This document shows, one piece after another, positions 23,929-31,118 of a stretch of DNA of 42,234 nucleotides. The notes beneath the pieces were generated by a model. The model did not search any database. It was not told where the DNA came from and worked only from the letters and a program-made list of their open reading frames with translations. This stretch comes from Paenibacillus piscarius (GTDB lineage: Bacteria > Bacillota > Bacilli > Paenibacillales > Paenibacillaceae). The translations under genes were made by a program, and so were the position numbers. The first letter of the stretch is position 1; every line of letters begins with the position of its first letter. The stretch is from contig NZ_JAIEUI010000036.1 in NCBI RefSeq assembly GCF_022234545.1, forward strand, positions 1 to 42,234, written 5' to 3'.

Positions 23929-24513
23929 TTAATGATGCTCGCAATCCGCGAACAGAATATGCCTTGGAATCCGGAAGAAATTCTCTGCCTTCTCCTGCAG
24001 GGCCGGTGTAGGCAGATGGCAATGATGCAGCCACTTGCGGAAGGTGCCGGGATGCACCCCGATCCAAATGCTTACATCGGTTACCGAGAAGTCATACACC
24101 ATGCAGAGGCCGGTCAGTATGGCATTGCGCTGCGGTGAATGGGCAAGCGTTCTTTTCATGAAGCGGGAAGGGGTGGGCTGGCATACAATCGGACTCTGCC
24201 GCACAAGCGCTTCGTTGAACAGGACATGGGGAGGATAGCCTAAATGGCGGCAGACCTTGTCCAGATTGGTTCTGGACGGAATGCGGCCTTCATATACCCA
24301 AGCGCTTACGCTGCGTGAGGAAACGGACAGCTCTTCGGCAAGCCGGGAGAGCTTCATATCCTTGGCCATCAGGACGGCCAGCAGCACGCGGTTACGGATT
24401 TGGCTGCGTGTGGGGCGGCGAAATCGTTTGACCCGTACACCTTGTCCAAGATATTTGCGGTTGATCAGAGACCAGGCCTGAATTTTATGTGTTTCTTGCT
24501 GATTCTTAGGCAT
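23929..24513 (-). CDS. DNA-binding protein with two tandem HTH repeats
   Basis: A 194-residue basic protein. Two segments of 45 residues align without gaps: LSRLAEELSVSSRSVSAWVY... ending LGYPPHVLF, and VTDVSIWIGVHPGTFRKWLH... ending FRIPRHILF. The first is a clear XRE-like helix-turn-helix; the second keeps the spacing and the closing PxxxLF but has a less typical turn. An N-terminal arm of about 45 residues is rich in Arg/Lys. I do not recognise a named family. GGAGG lies 4 bp before the ATG. It is transcribed alone, divergent from the Dabb gene. Confidence 0.75.
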   Translation of the reverse strand: MPKNQQETHKIQAWSLINRKYLGQGVRVKRFRRPTRSQIRNRVLLAVLMAKDMKLSRLAEELSVSSRSVSAWVYEGRIPSRTNLDKVCRHLGYPPHVLFNEALVRQSPIVCQPTPSRFMKRTLAHSPQRNAILTGLCMVYDFSVTDVSIWIGVHPGTFRKWLHHCHLPTPALQEKAENFFRIPRHILFADCEHH

Positions 24514-24715
24514 AATTCCTCCGGTTTACTGATTTCATGAAGTGGTCATTGTTCTAGTTTAGCTGTTATGACTTTAACATTTCATTAAGGCATTCGTCCA
24601 GAGGCGAGTGCTCTGTTTTGGTCAAGTTCCGGGATTGTTTCAGTAATGCTGAGGTTTATGATATATTTTTAGTAATCTAATTTACAATATTCTAAGAGCT
24701 GGGAGCGGGATTTCG

Positions 24716-25003
24716 ATGATTAAGCATATTGTATTCTTCAAATTAAAGGACCGGTCTCCGGACAAGGTAGCAGAGACGGTTGCCGTGCTGCGTAATATGG
24801 AAGGCCGCATTCCGCAGCTCTTGTCCATTGAAGTCGGTACCGATCTGATTCACTCCGAGCGTTCCTTCGATATTGCGCTGGTTACTGAGGTGGCTTCTCT
24901 GGAGGATCTGCAGGCGTATCAGGTGCATCCGGCCCACAAGGAAGTCATTGCACATATCAACGAGGTCAAGGAGCTGTCTGTAGCGGTCGATTACGAGATC
25001 TGA
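24716..25003 (+). CDS. Dabb (stress-responsive A/B barrel) family protein
   Basis: A 95-residue protein beginning MIKHIVFFKLKDRSPDKV and containing FDIALVTEVASLEDLQAYQ and HPAHKEV, the pattern of the dimeric alpha-beta barrel Dabb family (PF07876). Members are small cytosolic proteins, some induced by salt stress; no enzyme role can be assigned. GGGAGCGGGA precedes the ATG. Possible promoter TTGTTT, 16 bp, TATGAT about 60 bp upstream. Confidence 0.88.
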   Translation: MIKHIVFFKLKDRSPDKVAETVAVLRNMEGRIPQLLSIEVGTDLIHSERSFDIALVTEVASLEDLQAYQVHPAHKEVIAHINEVKELSVAVDYEI

Positions 25004-25081
25004 GTGCAGGGCAGTGGTGCAAGTCGCTAACCCATTATGGACAGAAAGCGGTGAAGGAGAATGCGCGAGCTGGAGTACCCG

Positions 25082-25171
25082 ATGGAAGCGTTGACGTATC
25101 TGATTGTTTTTATGGCAGCGTGTATTGTGATGCTGGTCTGGCTGAAGCGCCGGGGCAGGCGCGGGAAGTAA
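25082..25171 (+). CDS. Candidate 29-residue single-pass membrane protein
   Basis: A small frame, MEALTYLIVFMAACIVMLVW followed by LKRRGRRGK: one hydrophobic helix of about 17 residues and a strongly basic tail, giving an N-out, C-in topology. GGAG lies 6 bp before ATG 25082. A start at 25061 would add 7 residues but has its AAGGAG only 2 bp away. It lies 53 bp before the HepT-like gene and probably shares its transcript. No family recognised. Confidence 0.4.
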   Translation: MEALTYLIVFMAACIVMLVWLKRRGRRGK

Positions 25172-25223
25172 GGAAACGGCTCAGGCCGCTTAGTCAAAAT
25201 ATTGCAAGGTTGGAGGGTCAGCT

Positions 25224-25664
25224 GTGTATTATGTCAACCGGAAGCAAATTGAAGTGATTCTTGAACAGATCCCTGATCTGAATGAAGGTCTGCGCCGTGC
25301 GGCATCTTCCTGGGACGGAAGTACGATGATGGGGCTTATGCAGGAACGCTGCCTTCATCTCGCTGTTGAGGTGGTCACGGATGTCGGCAGCTGTCTGATC
25401 GACGGATTCATCATGCGTGATGCCGGAAGCTACGAGGATATTATCTCCATTATTCATGATGAGAAGGTGCTGGGCGACAGCGGGATCTACGAAGCTCTGA
25501 CCGCCCTGGTTGCTCTGCGCAAGCCGCTGGTTCAGGACTATTATGTGTGGAACCGGCAGGCGCTGCATCCCATGACAGCGGGCCTGCCGGAGATCCTGGA
25601 GCGGTTCGCCGCCGAGGTGCACAGATATTTGGATCAGGAGCTGGGCAGCGGGGCTATAGGCTAG
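25224..25664 (+). CDS. DUF86/HepT-like protein (YutE-like), catalytic His missing
   Basis: A 146-residue helical protein of the DUF86 family, resembling B. subtilis YutE. HepT toxins carry an RxxxxHxY motif and pair with an MNT nucleotidyltransferase antitoxin. Here the aligned motif is RKPLVQDY, with Gln in place of His, and no nucleotidyltransferase gene is adjacent. It is therefore unlikely to be an active HepT RNase. GTG 25224 follows GGAGGG. It is followed after 38 bp by the SufR-like regulator. Confidence 0.8.
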   Translation: MYYVNRKQIEVILEQIPDLNEGLRRAASSWDGSTMMGLMQERCLHLAVEVVTDVGSCLIDGFIMRDAGSYEDIISIIHDEKVLGDSGIYEALTALVALRKPLVQDYYVWNRQALHPMTAGLPEILERFAAEVHRYLDQELGSGAIG

Positions 25665-25702
25665 GGCAGGGCCATAACAATCTGACAGGAAGGAGATTCT
25701 CT

Positions 25703-26368
25703 ATGGCGAAGAAAGGTCAGGAGAGCGGTTCTACCCGGCGGATGATCATGACACTGCTGAAGATGCGGGGGCCGCTGACGATCAGCGCGCTTGCAGAAGA
25801 ACTGGGGATTACCGAGATGGGGGTCCGCCGCCATGTGCTGCAGCTGGAGCAGGAGTCACTGGCCAAGACCCGGGTGGTGCGTCAGGCGATGGGACGTCCC
25901 ATTCATGTCTATTCGCTGACGGAGAGGGCGGAGGATCATTTTCCCAAAAGCTATCACAATCTGGCGCTGGAGCTGCTGCGGGAGCTGGACCACGGAAGCG
26001 GCGGCGAAGCCGTCAATCAGCTGTTCGAAGGCCGCAGGAAGCGGATGCTGGCCCAGTACGGCAAGGTGATGCAAGGCCGTGATCTGGAGCAGCGGGTCGC
26101 CGAGCTGTCTTCGATCCAGAATGCCGGAGGCTATATGGCGGAATGGAGCAAGGAGGAAGACGGCTCCTATGTCCTGCGTGAATATAATTGTCCCATCCGC
26201 CAGGTGGCGGCAGAGTACCGCAAGGCCTGTGAGTGCGAGCAGCACCTGTTCGAGGAGCTGCTGGATGCGAAGGTGATCCGCAGTGAGTGTATGGCTGAAG
26301 GCGGCCAGTGCTGCCGGTACGCGATTACTCCGGGCTCCAGTGAGAAATCTTCCGAAATCAGGGGCTGA
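25703..26368 (+). CDS. Winged-helix regulator with C-terminal cysteine cluster (SufR-like)
   Basis: A 221-residue regulator. Residues about 10-75 form a DeoR/ArsR-like winged helix (LTISALAEELGITEMGVRRH). Residues about 90-150 are helical. The C-terminal part has a cysteine cluster: NCPI, then C-x-C in KACECEQ, later SEC and CC in GGQCCRYAI. This resembles the iron-sulfur-binding part of SufR-type repressors. It may sense an iron-sulfur cluster or redox state. ATG 25703 follows AAGGAG; the longer upstream frame from 25547 overlaps the previous gene and is rejected. Confidence 0.8.
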   Translation: MAKKGQESGSTRRMIMTLLKMRGPLTISALAEELGITEMGVRRHVLQLEQESLAKTRVVRQAMGRPIHVYSLTERAEDHFPKSYHNLALELLRELDHGSGGEAVNQLFEGRRKRMLAQYGKVMQGRDLEQRVAELSSIQNAGGYMAEWSKEEDGSYVLREYNCPIRQVAAEYRKACECEQHLFEELLDAKVIRSECMAEGGQCCRYAITPGSSEKSSEIRG

Positions 26369-26465
26369 ACAGTCACAGGACATCCTCTCTATGCTTATGA
26401 TATAGCAGAACTAGGCGAACGCCCGGTGGCCGGGCAGAGGCACTAACAAACCGAAGGAGAGATGC

Positions 26466-26945
26466 ATGATGAGAAAAGATACCAAAAGCTTATTCTGGGG
26501 TGTGCTGGCCGGCAGCGTGGTGGGAAGTGTGACCGCCCTGCTGCTTGCTCCCAAGCCGGGCAAGGAACTGCGTAAGGACATCGCCGAAGGAACGGCTGAA
26601 GCGGTGGATAAGGTCCAGGTTATCGCCGGGCAGGCCAGCGAGAAGACGACGGAAATATACGGCAAGGCGAAGGAAGCCGTAGTCTCAGTGGCCCATGAAG
26701 TGAAGGAATGGAGCAAGTCCGCTAAATGTGCGGTCGAAGAAGCAGATGTAGCCACAGTAAGCGGCATCGCTGAGCAGGCTGTAGAGGCCACAGATGCAGT
26801 GGAAGCTGTAAAAGACGAGATCGCTGCTTATGAAGCTGCGGAGCAAGCCGCCGTGGCCGAAGCGGAGATCGGCGCGGTGACCGGTACAGATGCTGCCGTA
26901 ACTGAGGCGCTCGAAGATGGTAAGAACGCAGAGAAGCTGTCCTAA
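26466..26945 (+). CDS. YtxH domain-containing protein
   Basis: A 159-residue protein with the YtxH signature: a short hydrophobic segment FWGVLAGSVVGSVTALLLAP near the N-terminus followed by KPGKELRKDI. The rest is a long Ala/Glu/Val-rich helical region, probably coiled coil. YtxH proteins belong to the general stress class in Bacillus; no biochemical role is known. AAGGAG precedes ATG 26466 (26469 is also possible). It has its own terminator. Confidence 0.85.
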   Translation: MMRKDTKSLFWGVLAGSVVGSVTALLLAPKPGKELRKDIAEGTAEAVDKVQVIAGQASEKTTEIYGKAKEAVVSVAHEVKEWSKSAKCAVEEADVATVSGIAEQAVEATDAVEAVKDEIAAYEAAEQAAVAEAEIGAVTGTDAAVTEALEDGKNAEKLS

Positions 26946-26967
26946 GCTTCGCTTGATAACATATGAA

Positions 26968-27003
26968 GCCGTTCTCCGCCGGTTGGGCGGGGGGCGGCTT
27001 TTA
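26968..27003 (+). terminator. Terminator of the YtxH gene
   Basis: GCCGTTCTCCGCC pairs (with G-T pairs) with GGCGGGGGGCGGC around GGTTG, followed by TTTTATT. Confidence 0.75.
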
Positions 27004-27023
27004 TTGTATGATTCATCCTTCAC

Positions 27024-27052
27024 TTGAACAAACCCTGTAAATGGAGTATTAT
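27024..27052 (+). promoter_or_regulatory. Promoter of glutamate racemase
   Basis: TTGAAC (27024-27029), 17 bp, TATTAT (27047-27052). Confidence 0.6.
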
Positions 27053-27131
27053 CTGCAATTGGGGCTGAAAAGAGTGGTACACTTTATTCCGGCCTTACAT
27101 AAGCTACACAAAACAAGTTAAAGGATGCGGT

Positions 27132-27944
27132 GTGTTCGTGCAGCAAGCCATAGCTATATTAGACTCAGGAGTGGGAGGCTTGACCGTGGTCAAGGAAGTG
27201 ATGCGGCAGCTCCCCCGGGAGAAGATCATCTATTTCGGCGATACAGCAAGAGCCCCGTACGGACCCCGTTCAACTGAGGAAGTGAAATTGTTCACCGAAC
27301 AAATCGTGGACTACTTAATTCAATTCAATCCTAAAATGATTGTCATTGCCTGCAATACCGCCACCGCCGCCGCCCTTGATTATATCTCGGCCAAGGTCGC
27401 TATCCCTGTGATCGGCGTCATTCACCCCGGTGCCCGCGCTGCCATCAGCGCGTCCAAAAGCGGCCGGGTCGGCGTCATCGGCACCATCGGTACCATTGCA
27501 AGCGGAGCCTATACGGCGGCGCTGAAGCAGCTGTCGCCTTTTGTAGAGGTGGTCAGCCAGGCCTGTCCGGCTCTTGTCCCTTATGTGGAGCACGGAATGT
27601 TCCGCTCCGAGGAGAGCCACCTGGCCGTAGCAGATTCCCTGAACGGCATCAAATATGAGCCGATTGATACGCTAATCCTGGGCTGCACCCATTATCCGTT
27701 CCTGGTCGAGCCGATCAGCAAGGTGATGGGACCGGGCGTTAAGCTGATCAGCTCGGCGGATGAGACCGCGCGGGAGATCAGCACCATACTCTATGATAAA
27801 GGCCAGCTGGCCAGCGGGGATGAGAGCCCGATTCACCAATTCTTCTGCAGCGGGGACGCGGAGATGTTCCAGCGGATCGCCCGGGACTGGCTTGGGGAGC
27901 AGATCAGCCGGACGCCTGTCGTCTGGCAAGTGTCCACCATGTAG
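27132..27944 (+). CDS. murI: Glutamate racemase
   Basis: A 270-residue cofactor-independent racemase making D-glutamate for peptidoglycan. Family signatures are present: AILDSGVGGLTVV with the catalytic-site Asp/Ser, YFGDTARAPYGPRS, the first catalytic Cys in VIACNTATAAAL near residue 75, and the second in LILGCTHYPFLVEP near residue 185. Length is normal. The start GTG 27132 follows AAGGA; GTG 27138 is an alternative. A consensus promoter lies 80 bp upstream and two hairpins follow the stop. It is transcribed alone. Confidence 0.95.
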   Translation: MFVQQAIAILDSGVGGLTVVKEVMRQLPREKIIYFGDTARAPYGPRSTEEVKLFTEQIVDYLIQFNPKMIVIACNTATAAALDYISAKVAIPVIGVIHPGARAAISASKSGRVGVIGTIGTIASGAYTAALKQLSPFVEVVSQACPALVPYVEHGMFRSEESHLAVADSLNGIKYEPIDTLILGCTHYPFLVEPISKVMGPGVKLISSADETAREISTILYDKGQLASGDESPIHQFFCSGDAEMFQRIARDWLGEQISRTPVVWQVSTM

Positions 27945-27974
27945 CCTTGGGCTATGGAGCGTTGAACTGAATAG

Positions 27975-27999
27975 GGACAAACCCCTAGAGGGGTTGTCC
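27975..27999. other. Strong hairpin after murI
   Basis: GGACAA-A-CCCC, loop TAGA, GGGG-TTGTCC: ten pairs with one bulged A. No U-run follows directly; it stands just before the terminator at 28010. Confidence 0.6.
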
Positions 28000-28009
28000 G
28001 GAGTAAGAG

Positions 28010-28033
28010 ACCGGGGAGAAATTCCCGGTTTTT
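28010..28033 (+). terminator. Terminator of murI
   Basis: ACCGGG pairs with CCCGGT (28024-28029), followed by a five-T run. Confidence 0.7.
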
Positions 28034-28183
28034 CTGGGTATGCTGGTGTGAACTGGAGCACTTGTTACTTTCTCACATGACCCGCTGCCGCCGTTCATAT
28101 ATTAGGCTAAGGGCTGTGTTCCGCATCCCGTTCGCGGGAGAAGCAGGGGACAATCGGCTCAACAGGCCGGGAGGATGAGGCAT

Positions 28184-29392
28184 ATGCAGCAATATATTGC
28201 CTGTAAGGGAGATACCGTAAGCCGTATCGCCGCAAGGCACGGATTGACACCAGAGCATGTCATACAGGGAAACCCGTGGGCTGGCAGCCAGCCTTATTTA
28301 TATCCGGGGCAGGTGCTGTTTCTGCCGTCTGCACCGCGCAAGCGTTATGCGGTGCAGGCGGGGGAGGACGTGTACAGCATCGCGTCCTTATTTGGTGTGG
28401 GCATCGATGAGCTGGAGCAGCTGAATCCCGGCGTCAGCTCCGGACGGCACTGCCAGCCGGGCAAAATCCTGGTCATTCCGGCCGGGAGCCGCCGCAGCGG
28501 GGTCTGTCTTCGCGGCGAATACGGGCCGGCGGAGGCGGAAGCGGATGCCGCACGGCTTGCGGCGCATTATTCCTGTGTCCATACGGAAGTGATCGGACAC
28601 AGTGTGCTGGGCCAGCCGATCACACTGCTTAGGATCGGCAGCGGTCCGCGCCATCTTCACGTAAATGCGGCGCTTCATGCCAACGAATGGCTGACCGCAC
28701 CGTGTCTGATGCGGTTCATTGAAGAATATGCGGTTGCTTTGACTTCAGGTGCTGACTGGCACGGCCGCCAGCCAGCGGACTGGAACCGGGACTGGACGCT
28801 ATGGGCGGTGCCGATGGCGAATCCTGACGGCGTTCAGCTGGTGCAGGAGGGAGCGCTGCCCGGACATCCCTATTACCGGGAGCTGATGGCTTGGAACAGC
28901 GGCCGCCGCAGCTTCCGGCACTGGAAGGCCAATATCCGCGGGGTGGATCTGGGAGACCAGTTCCCCGCTCACTGGGAGGAGGAACGCGACCGGCGGCAGG
29001 TCCCCGGACCGGCTCCGCGCGATTACAGCGGCCCTGCGCCGCTCAGCGAGCCGGAGGCAGCGGCGCTGGCAGCGCTGGCTGAGCGTGTTCCGGGCGATGC
29101 GGCCGTCTCACTGCACAGCCAGGGTGCGGAGATCTACTGGAACTACCGGGGCTATGAGCCGCCGGAGAGCAGGCAGTGGGCCGAGAGGCTTGCGGCAGCC
29201 AGCGGCTACCGGGCGGTGGAGCTGACCGGCAGCGACGCCGGCTACAAGGACTGGTTCATCCAGCGCTTCCGCAAGCCGGGCTTCACGGTAGAGCTGGGAA
29301 TAGGCAAGAACCCGCTGCCGATGGCTGATTTCACTGATATGGCGCTGGAGACCGGCCTGATTCTCGCTGCGATCCTGTCCAATTTGAAATAA
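28184..29392 (+). CDS. LysM/M14 zinc peptidase, gamma-D-glutamyl-diamino acid endopeptidase type
   Basis: A 402-residue protein. Two LysM repeats (residues about 3-48 and 53-98) bind peptidoglycan glycan. An M14 carboxypeptidase domain follows (about 115-395), with zinc ligands His165 and Glu168 in HANE and His311 in LHSQGAEIYW, and catalytic Glu370 in FTVELGIG. The layout matches endopeptidase I of Lysinibacillus sphaericus and YqgT, which cut gamma-D-Glu-diaminopimelate bonds. There is no signal peptide, which fits action in the sporulating cell. ATG 28184 lies 9 bp after GGGAGG; ATG 28175 is too close to it. Confidence 0.9.
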   Translation: MQQYIACKGDTVSRIAARHGLTPEHVIQGNPWAGSQPYLYPGQVLFLPSAPRKRYAVQAGEDVYSIASLFGVGIDELEQLNPGVSSGRHCQPGKILVIPAGSRRSGVCLRGEYGPAEAEADAARLAAHYSCVHTEVIGHSVLGQPITLLRIGSGPRHLHVNAALHANEWLTAPCLMRFIEEYAVALTSGADWHGRQPADWNRDWTLWAVPMANPDGVQLVQEGALPGHPYYRELMAWNSGRRSFRHWKANIRGVDLGDQFPAHWEEERDRRQVPGPAPRDYSGPAPLSEPEAAALAALAERVPGDAAVSLHSQGAEIYWNYRGYEPPESRQWAERLAAASGYRAVELTGSDAGYKDWFIQRFRKPGFTVELGIGKNPLPMADFTDMALETGLILAAILSNLK

Positions 29393-29412
29393 GTATGAAA
29401 CAAACTCTGAAA

Positions 29413-29483
29413 TTTGCGTAAGATAATGCAAAGGGTGCGGCCGCAATCCTGACTAATCATGCTTTGCGGCTGTATCCTTTTTT
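29413..29483 (+). terminator. Terminator element with conserved TTTGC..GCAAA leader, copy 1
   Basis: GGGTGCGGCCGCAA (29433-29446) pairs with TTGCGGCTGTATCC (29464-29477), including G-T pairs, then six T. Directly before it TTTGC (29413-29417) and GCAAA (29428-29432) form a second small stem. About 30 of 37 leading bases are shared with the copy at 40807. Confidence 0.8.
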
Positions 29484-29488
29484 GCGCG

Positions 29489-29740
29489 GGATGAAGTGCA
29501 AAAGTGCACCTGATTTCGGCAAAAGTCGGCTAGGTGAGCCAATGAGGTGTATAAGTGCACCTGATTTCGGCAAAAGTCGGCTAGGTGAGCCAATAAAGTG
29601 TAAAAGTGCACCTGATATCGGTAAAGGTGGGCTAGATAAGCAAATGAAGTGTATTAATCCCTTTGAATTTCTCAAAAGTCGCCCCAATGAGTAAATCTAA
29701 TGTATAAATCCCTCCAAGTCTGCTGAGCGTAGGTTGTCCA
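29489..29740. repeat. Tandem 51-bp repeat array, about five copies
   Basis: The motif GTGCACCTGAT recurs at 29504, 29555 and 29606, each exactly 51 bp apart; degenerate fourth and fifth units follow (GTGTATTAATCCC at 29649, TGTATAAATCCC at 29701). Each full unit can fold: CACCT and GATTT pair with AAGTC and AGGTG around CGGCAA, with a GGCT bulge. As 51 is a multiple of 3, both strands stay open over 230 bp, but no ribosome binding site supports a protein. Confidence 0.8.
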
Positions 29741-30122
29741 ACTCCAAAGTTAGTTTTCACACCTCCAACGTTAGTCCAACTCCCGGCAGTCTACCCCTAT
29801 AGTCATCCGTATCATTCAATCACCGGCCAGCCAGTGATCATCAGCTCTCATAGTTAGTCACCATCATTCCACCAGCCAGTCATCATCAGCATTCCATTGT
29901 CACCCCCGCCATCCCCCAAAGGTCAAAATAATACACATCAACCCGTATGAAAGCTATACCGTACTTCGCCGGGTCCCTTGCTAGAATGAGCATATAGATC
30001 AGCGGCAGGCGGGAACCGGCTACAGCAAAGAGTCAACAGCCAACCCAAGCGTCTGCCGGGAAAGTGAGGGCGAGATGGAGTACGAAACATATGCATTAAT
30101 TAGTTGTAAAAGCCCGCTGATG
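29741..30122. other. Gene-free stretch with short degenerate repeats
   Basis: Nearly 400 bp without a credible gene. Short direct repeats are visible: CTCCAAAGTTAGT/CTCCAACGTTAGT near 29742-29778, and CCAGCCAGTSATCATCAGC at 29827 and 29872, 45 bp apart. No promoter for the sugar operon could be identified with confidence; TATACC at 29959 and TATAGA at 29994 are weak -10 candidates. Confidence 0.5.
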
Positions 30123-30145
30123 ACCTCCTGCGGTGCAGCAGAGGT
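30123..30145 (+). promoter_or_regulatory. Hairpin that could hide the ribosome binding site of the first permease
   Basis: ACCTC-CTGC, loop GGT, GCAG-CA-GAGGT: nine pairs with a two-base bulge. The right arm is the GAGGT of the ribosome binding site of the gene at 30155, so the fold would mask it. Confidence 0.4.
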
Positions 30146-30154
30146 GAGCGTGCG

Positions 30155-31093
30155 ATGAGCGGGACTGCGGTTACACGGACGGCGGACAAGCCCGCCGCCC
30201 GCACGTATTGGACGCGCAAGCGGCGGGAGCAGCTCGCCGGATGGCTGTTCATTGCACCGGAGGTCATCGGGATGCTGGTCATCGCGGTGTTCCCGCTGTT
30301 GTTCAGCCTGTTCCTCAGCCTGACGGAGTGGAATCTGGTCGGCGGCTTGTCGGCGATTAACTTCGTTGGCCTGGATAACTTCATCGAGCTGTTCAGGGAC
30401 AACCGTTTCCTGCTGGCTCTGAAGAATAATGTGCTGTTCACCGTAGGCACAGTACCGGTCACGATGCTGCTGGGCGTAGTGCTCTCGGCGCTGATTCATA
30501 AGAAGCTGTACGCTAAGACCTTTTTCAAAGTAGCCTTCTTTGTACCTTATATCTGTTCCACGGTAGCAATCGCGGCGGTCTGGCAGGCGCTCTACCATCC
30601 GTCCAAGGGGCCGGTGAATCAGATCCTGATGCAGCTTGGGGTATCTGAACCGCCGCGCTGGCTGGTCGATACCAGCTTTTCGCTGATTGCCATTATGATC
30701 ATCTACGTCTGGCAGCTGCTGGGCTACCAGATGATTATCTTCCTGGCGGGGATGACGAACATTCCCGAGGAGCTGTATGAAGCGGCGACGATTGACGGGG
30801 CCAGCGGGATCGGACAATTCCGGCGGATTACGCTGCCGCTGCTGGGGCCGACTACCTTTTTCCTGGCGATAACGAGCACGATCTCTTCCTTCAAAATCTT
30901 CGATATGATCAAGTTCCTGACGAACGGCGGGCCGAACTACTCCAGTACCGTTATTGTGTACCAGATCTATGAGGAAGGGTTCGAGCGCTTTAAAATGGGC
31001 TACGCCTCGGCGATGTCCTGGGTGCTGTTCCTGATCATTATGCTGGTTACCTCGATTACCTGGATGACGCAGAACCGCAAAGTCCACTACTAG
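30155..31093 (+). CDS. Carbohydrate ABC transporter permease (MalF/UgpA type)
   Basis: A 312-residue permease of the CUT1 family with six helices after a basic N-terminal arm of about 30 residues. The EAA loop that contacts the ATPase reads EELYEAATIDGASGIGQFRR near residue 210, followed by ITLPLL. No ATPase gene is nearby, so it probably uses a shared MsmX-like ATPase. GAGGTGAG precedes the ATG. It is first of a permease, permease, binding protein, kinase, regulator series. Confidence 0.93.
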   Translation: MSGTAVTRTADKPAARTYWTRKRREQLAGWLFIAPEVIGMLVIAVFPLLFSLFLSLTEWNLVGGLSAINFVGLDNFIELFRDNRFLLALKNNVLFTVGTVPVTMLLGVVLSALIHKKLYAKTFFKVAFFVPYICSTVAIAAVWQALYHPSKGPVNQILMQLGVSEPPRWLVDTSFSLIAIMIIYVWQLLGYQMIIFLAGMTNIPEELYEAATIDGASGIGQFRRITLPLLGPTTFFLAITSTISSFKIFDMIKFLTNGGPNYSSTVIVYQIYEEGFERFKMGYASAMSWVLFLIIMLVTSITWMTQNRKVHY

Positions 31094-31118
31094 TCCAAGG
31101 CGAAAGGAACGAAAGGCA

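Noticed and set aside
25051..25257. 68-codon plus frame starting with GTG
   Set aside because: The alternative frame at 25082 has a better ribosome binding site and a membrane-protein pattern; the 68-codon peptide has no features and runs into the HepT-like gene.
25224..25664. HepT/MNT toxin-antitoxin system
   Set aside because: No nucleotidyltransferase partner is nearby and the catalytic His is replaced.
29457..29694. Open frames on both strands with a 17-residue repeated peptide
   Set aside because: They result from the exact 51-bp repeat period (17 codons). No ribosome binding site, no promoter, and the repeat decays without codon-type constraint.
29947..29961. Catabolite-responsive element upstream of the sugar operon
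   Set aside because: TGAAAGCTATACC misses the central CG and the last conserved base; too weak to report.
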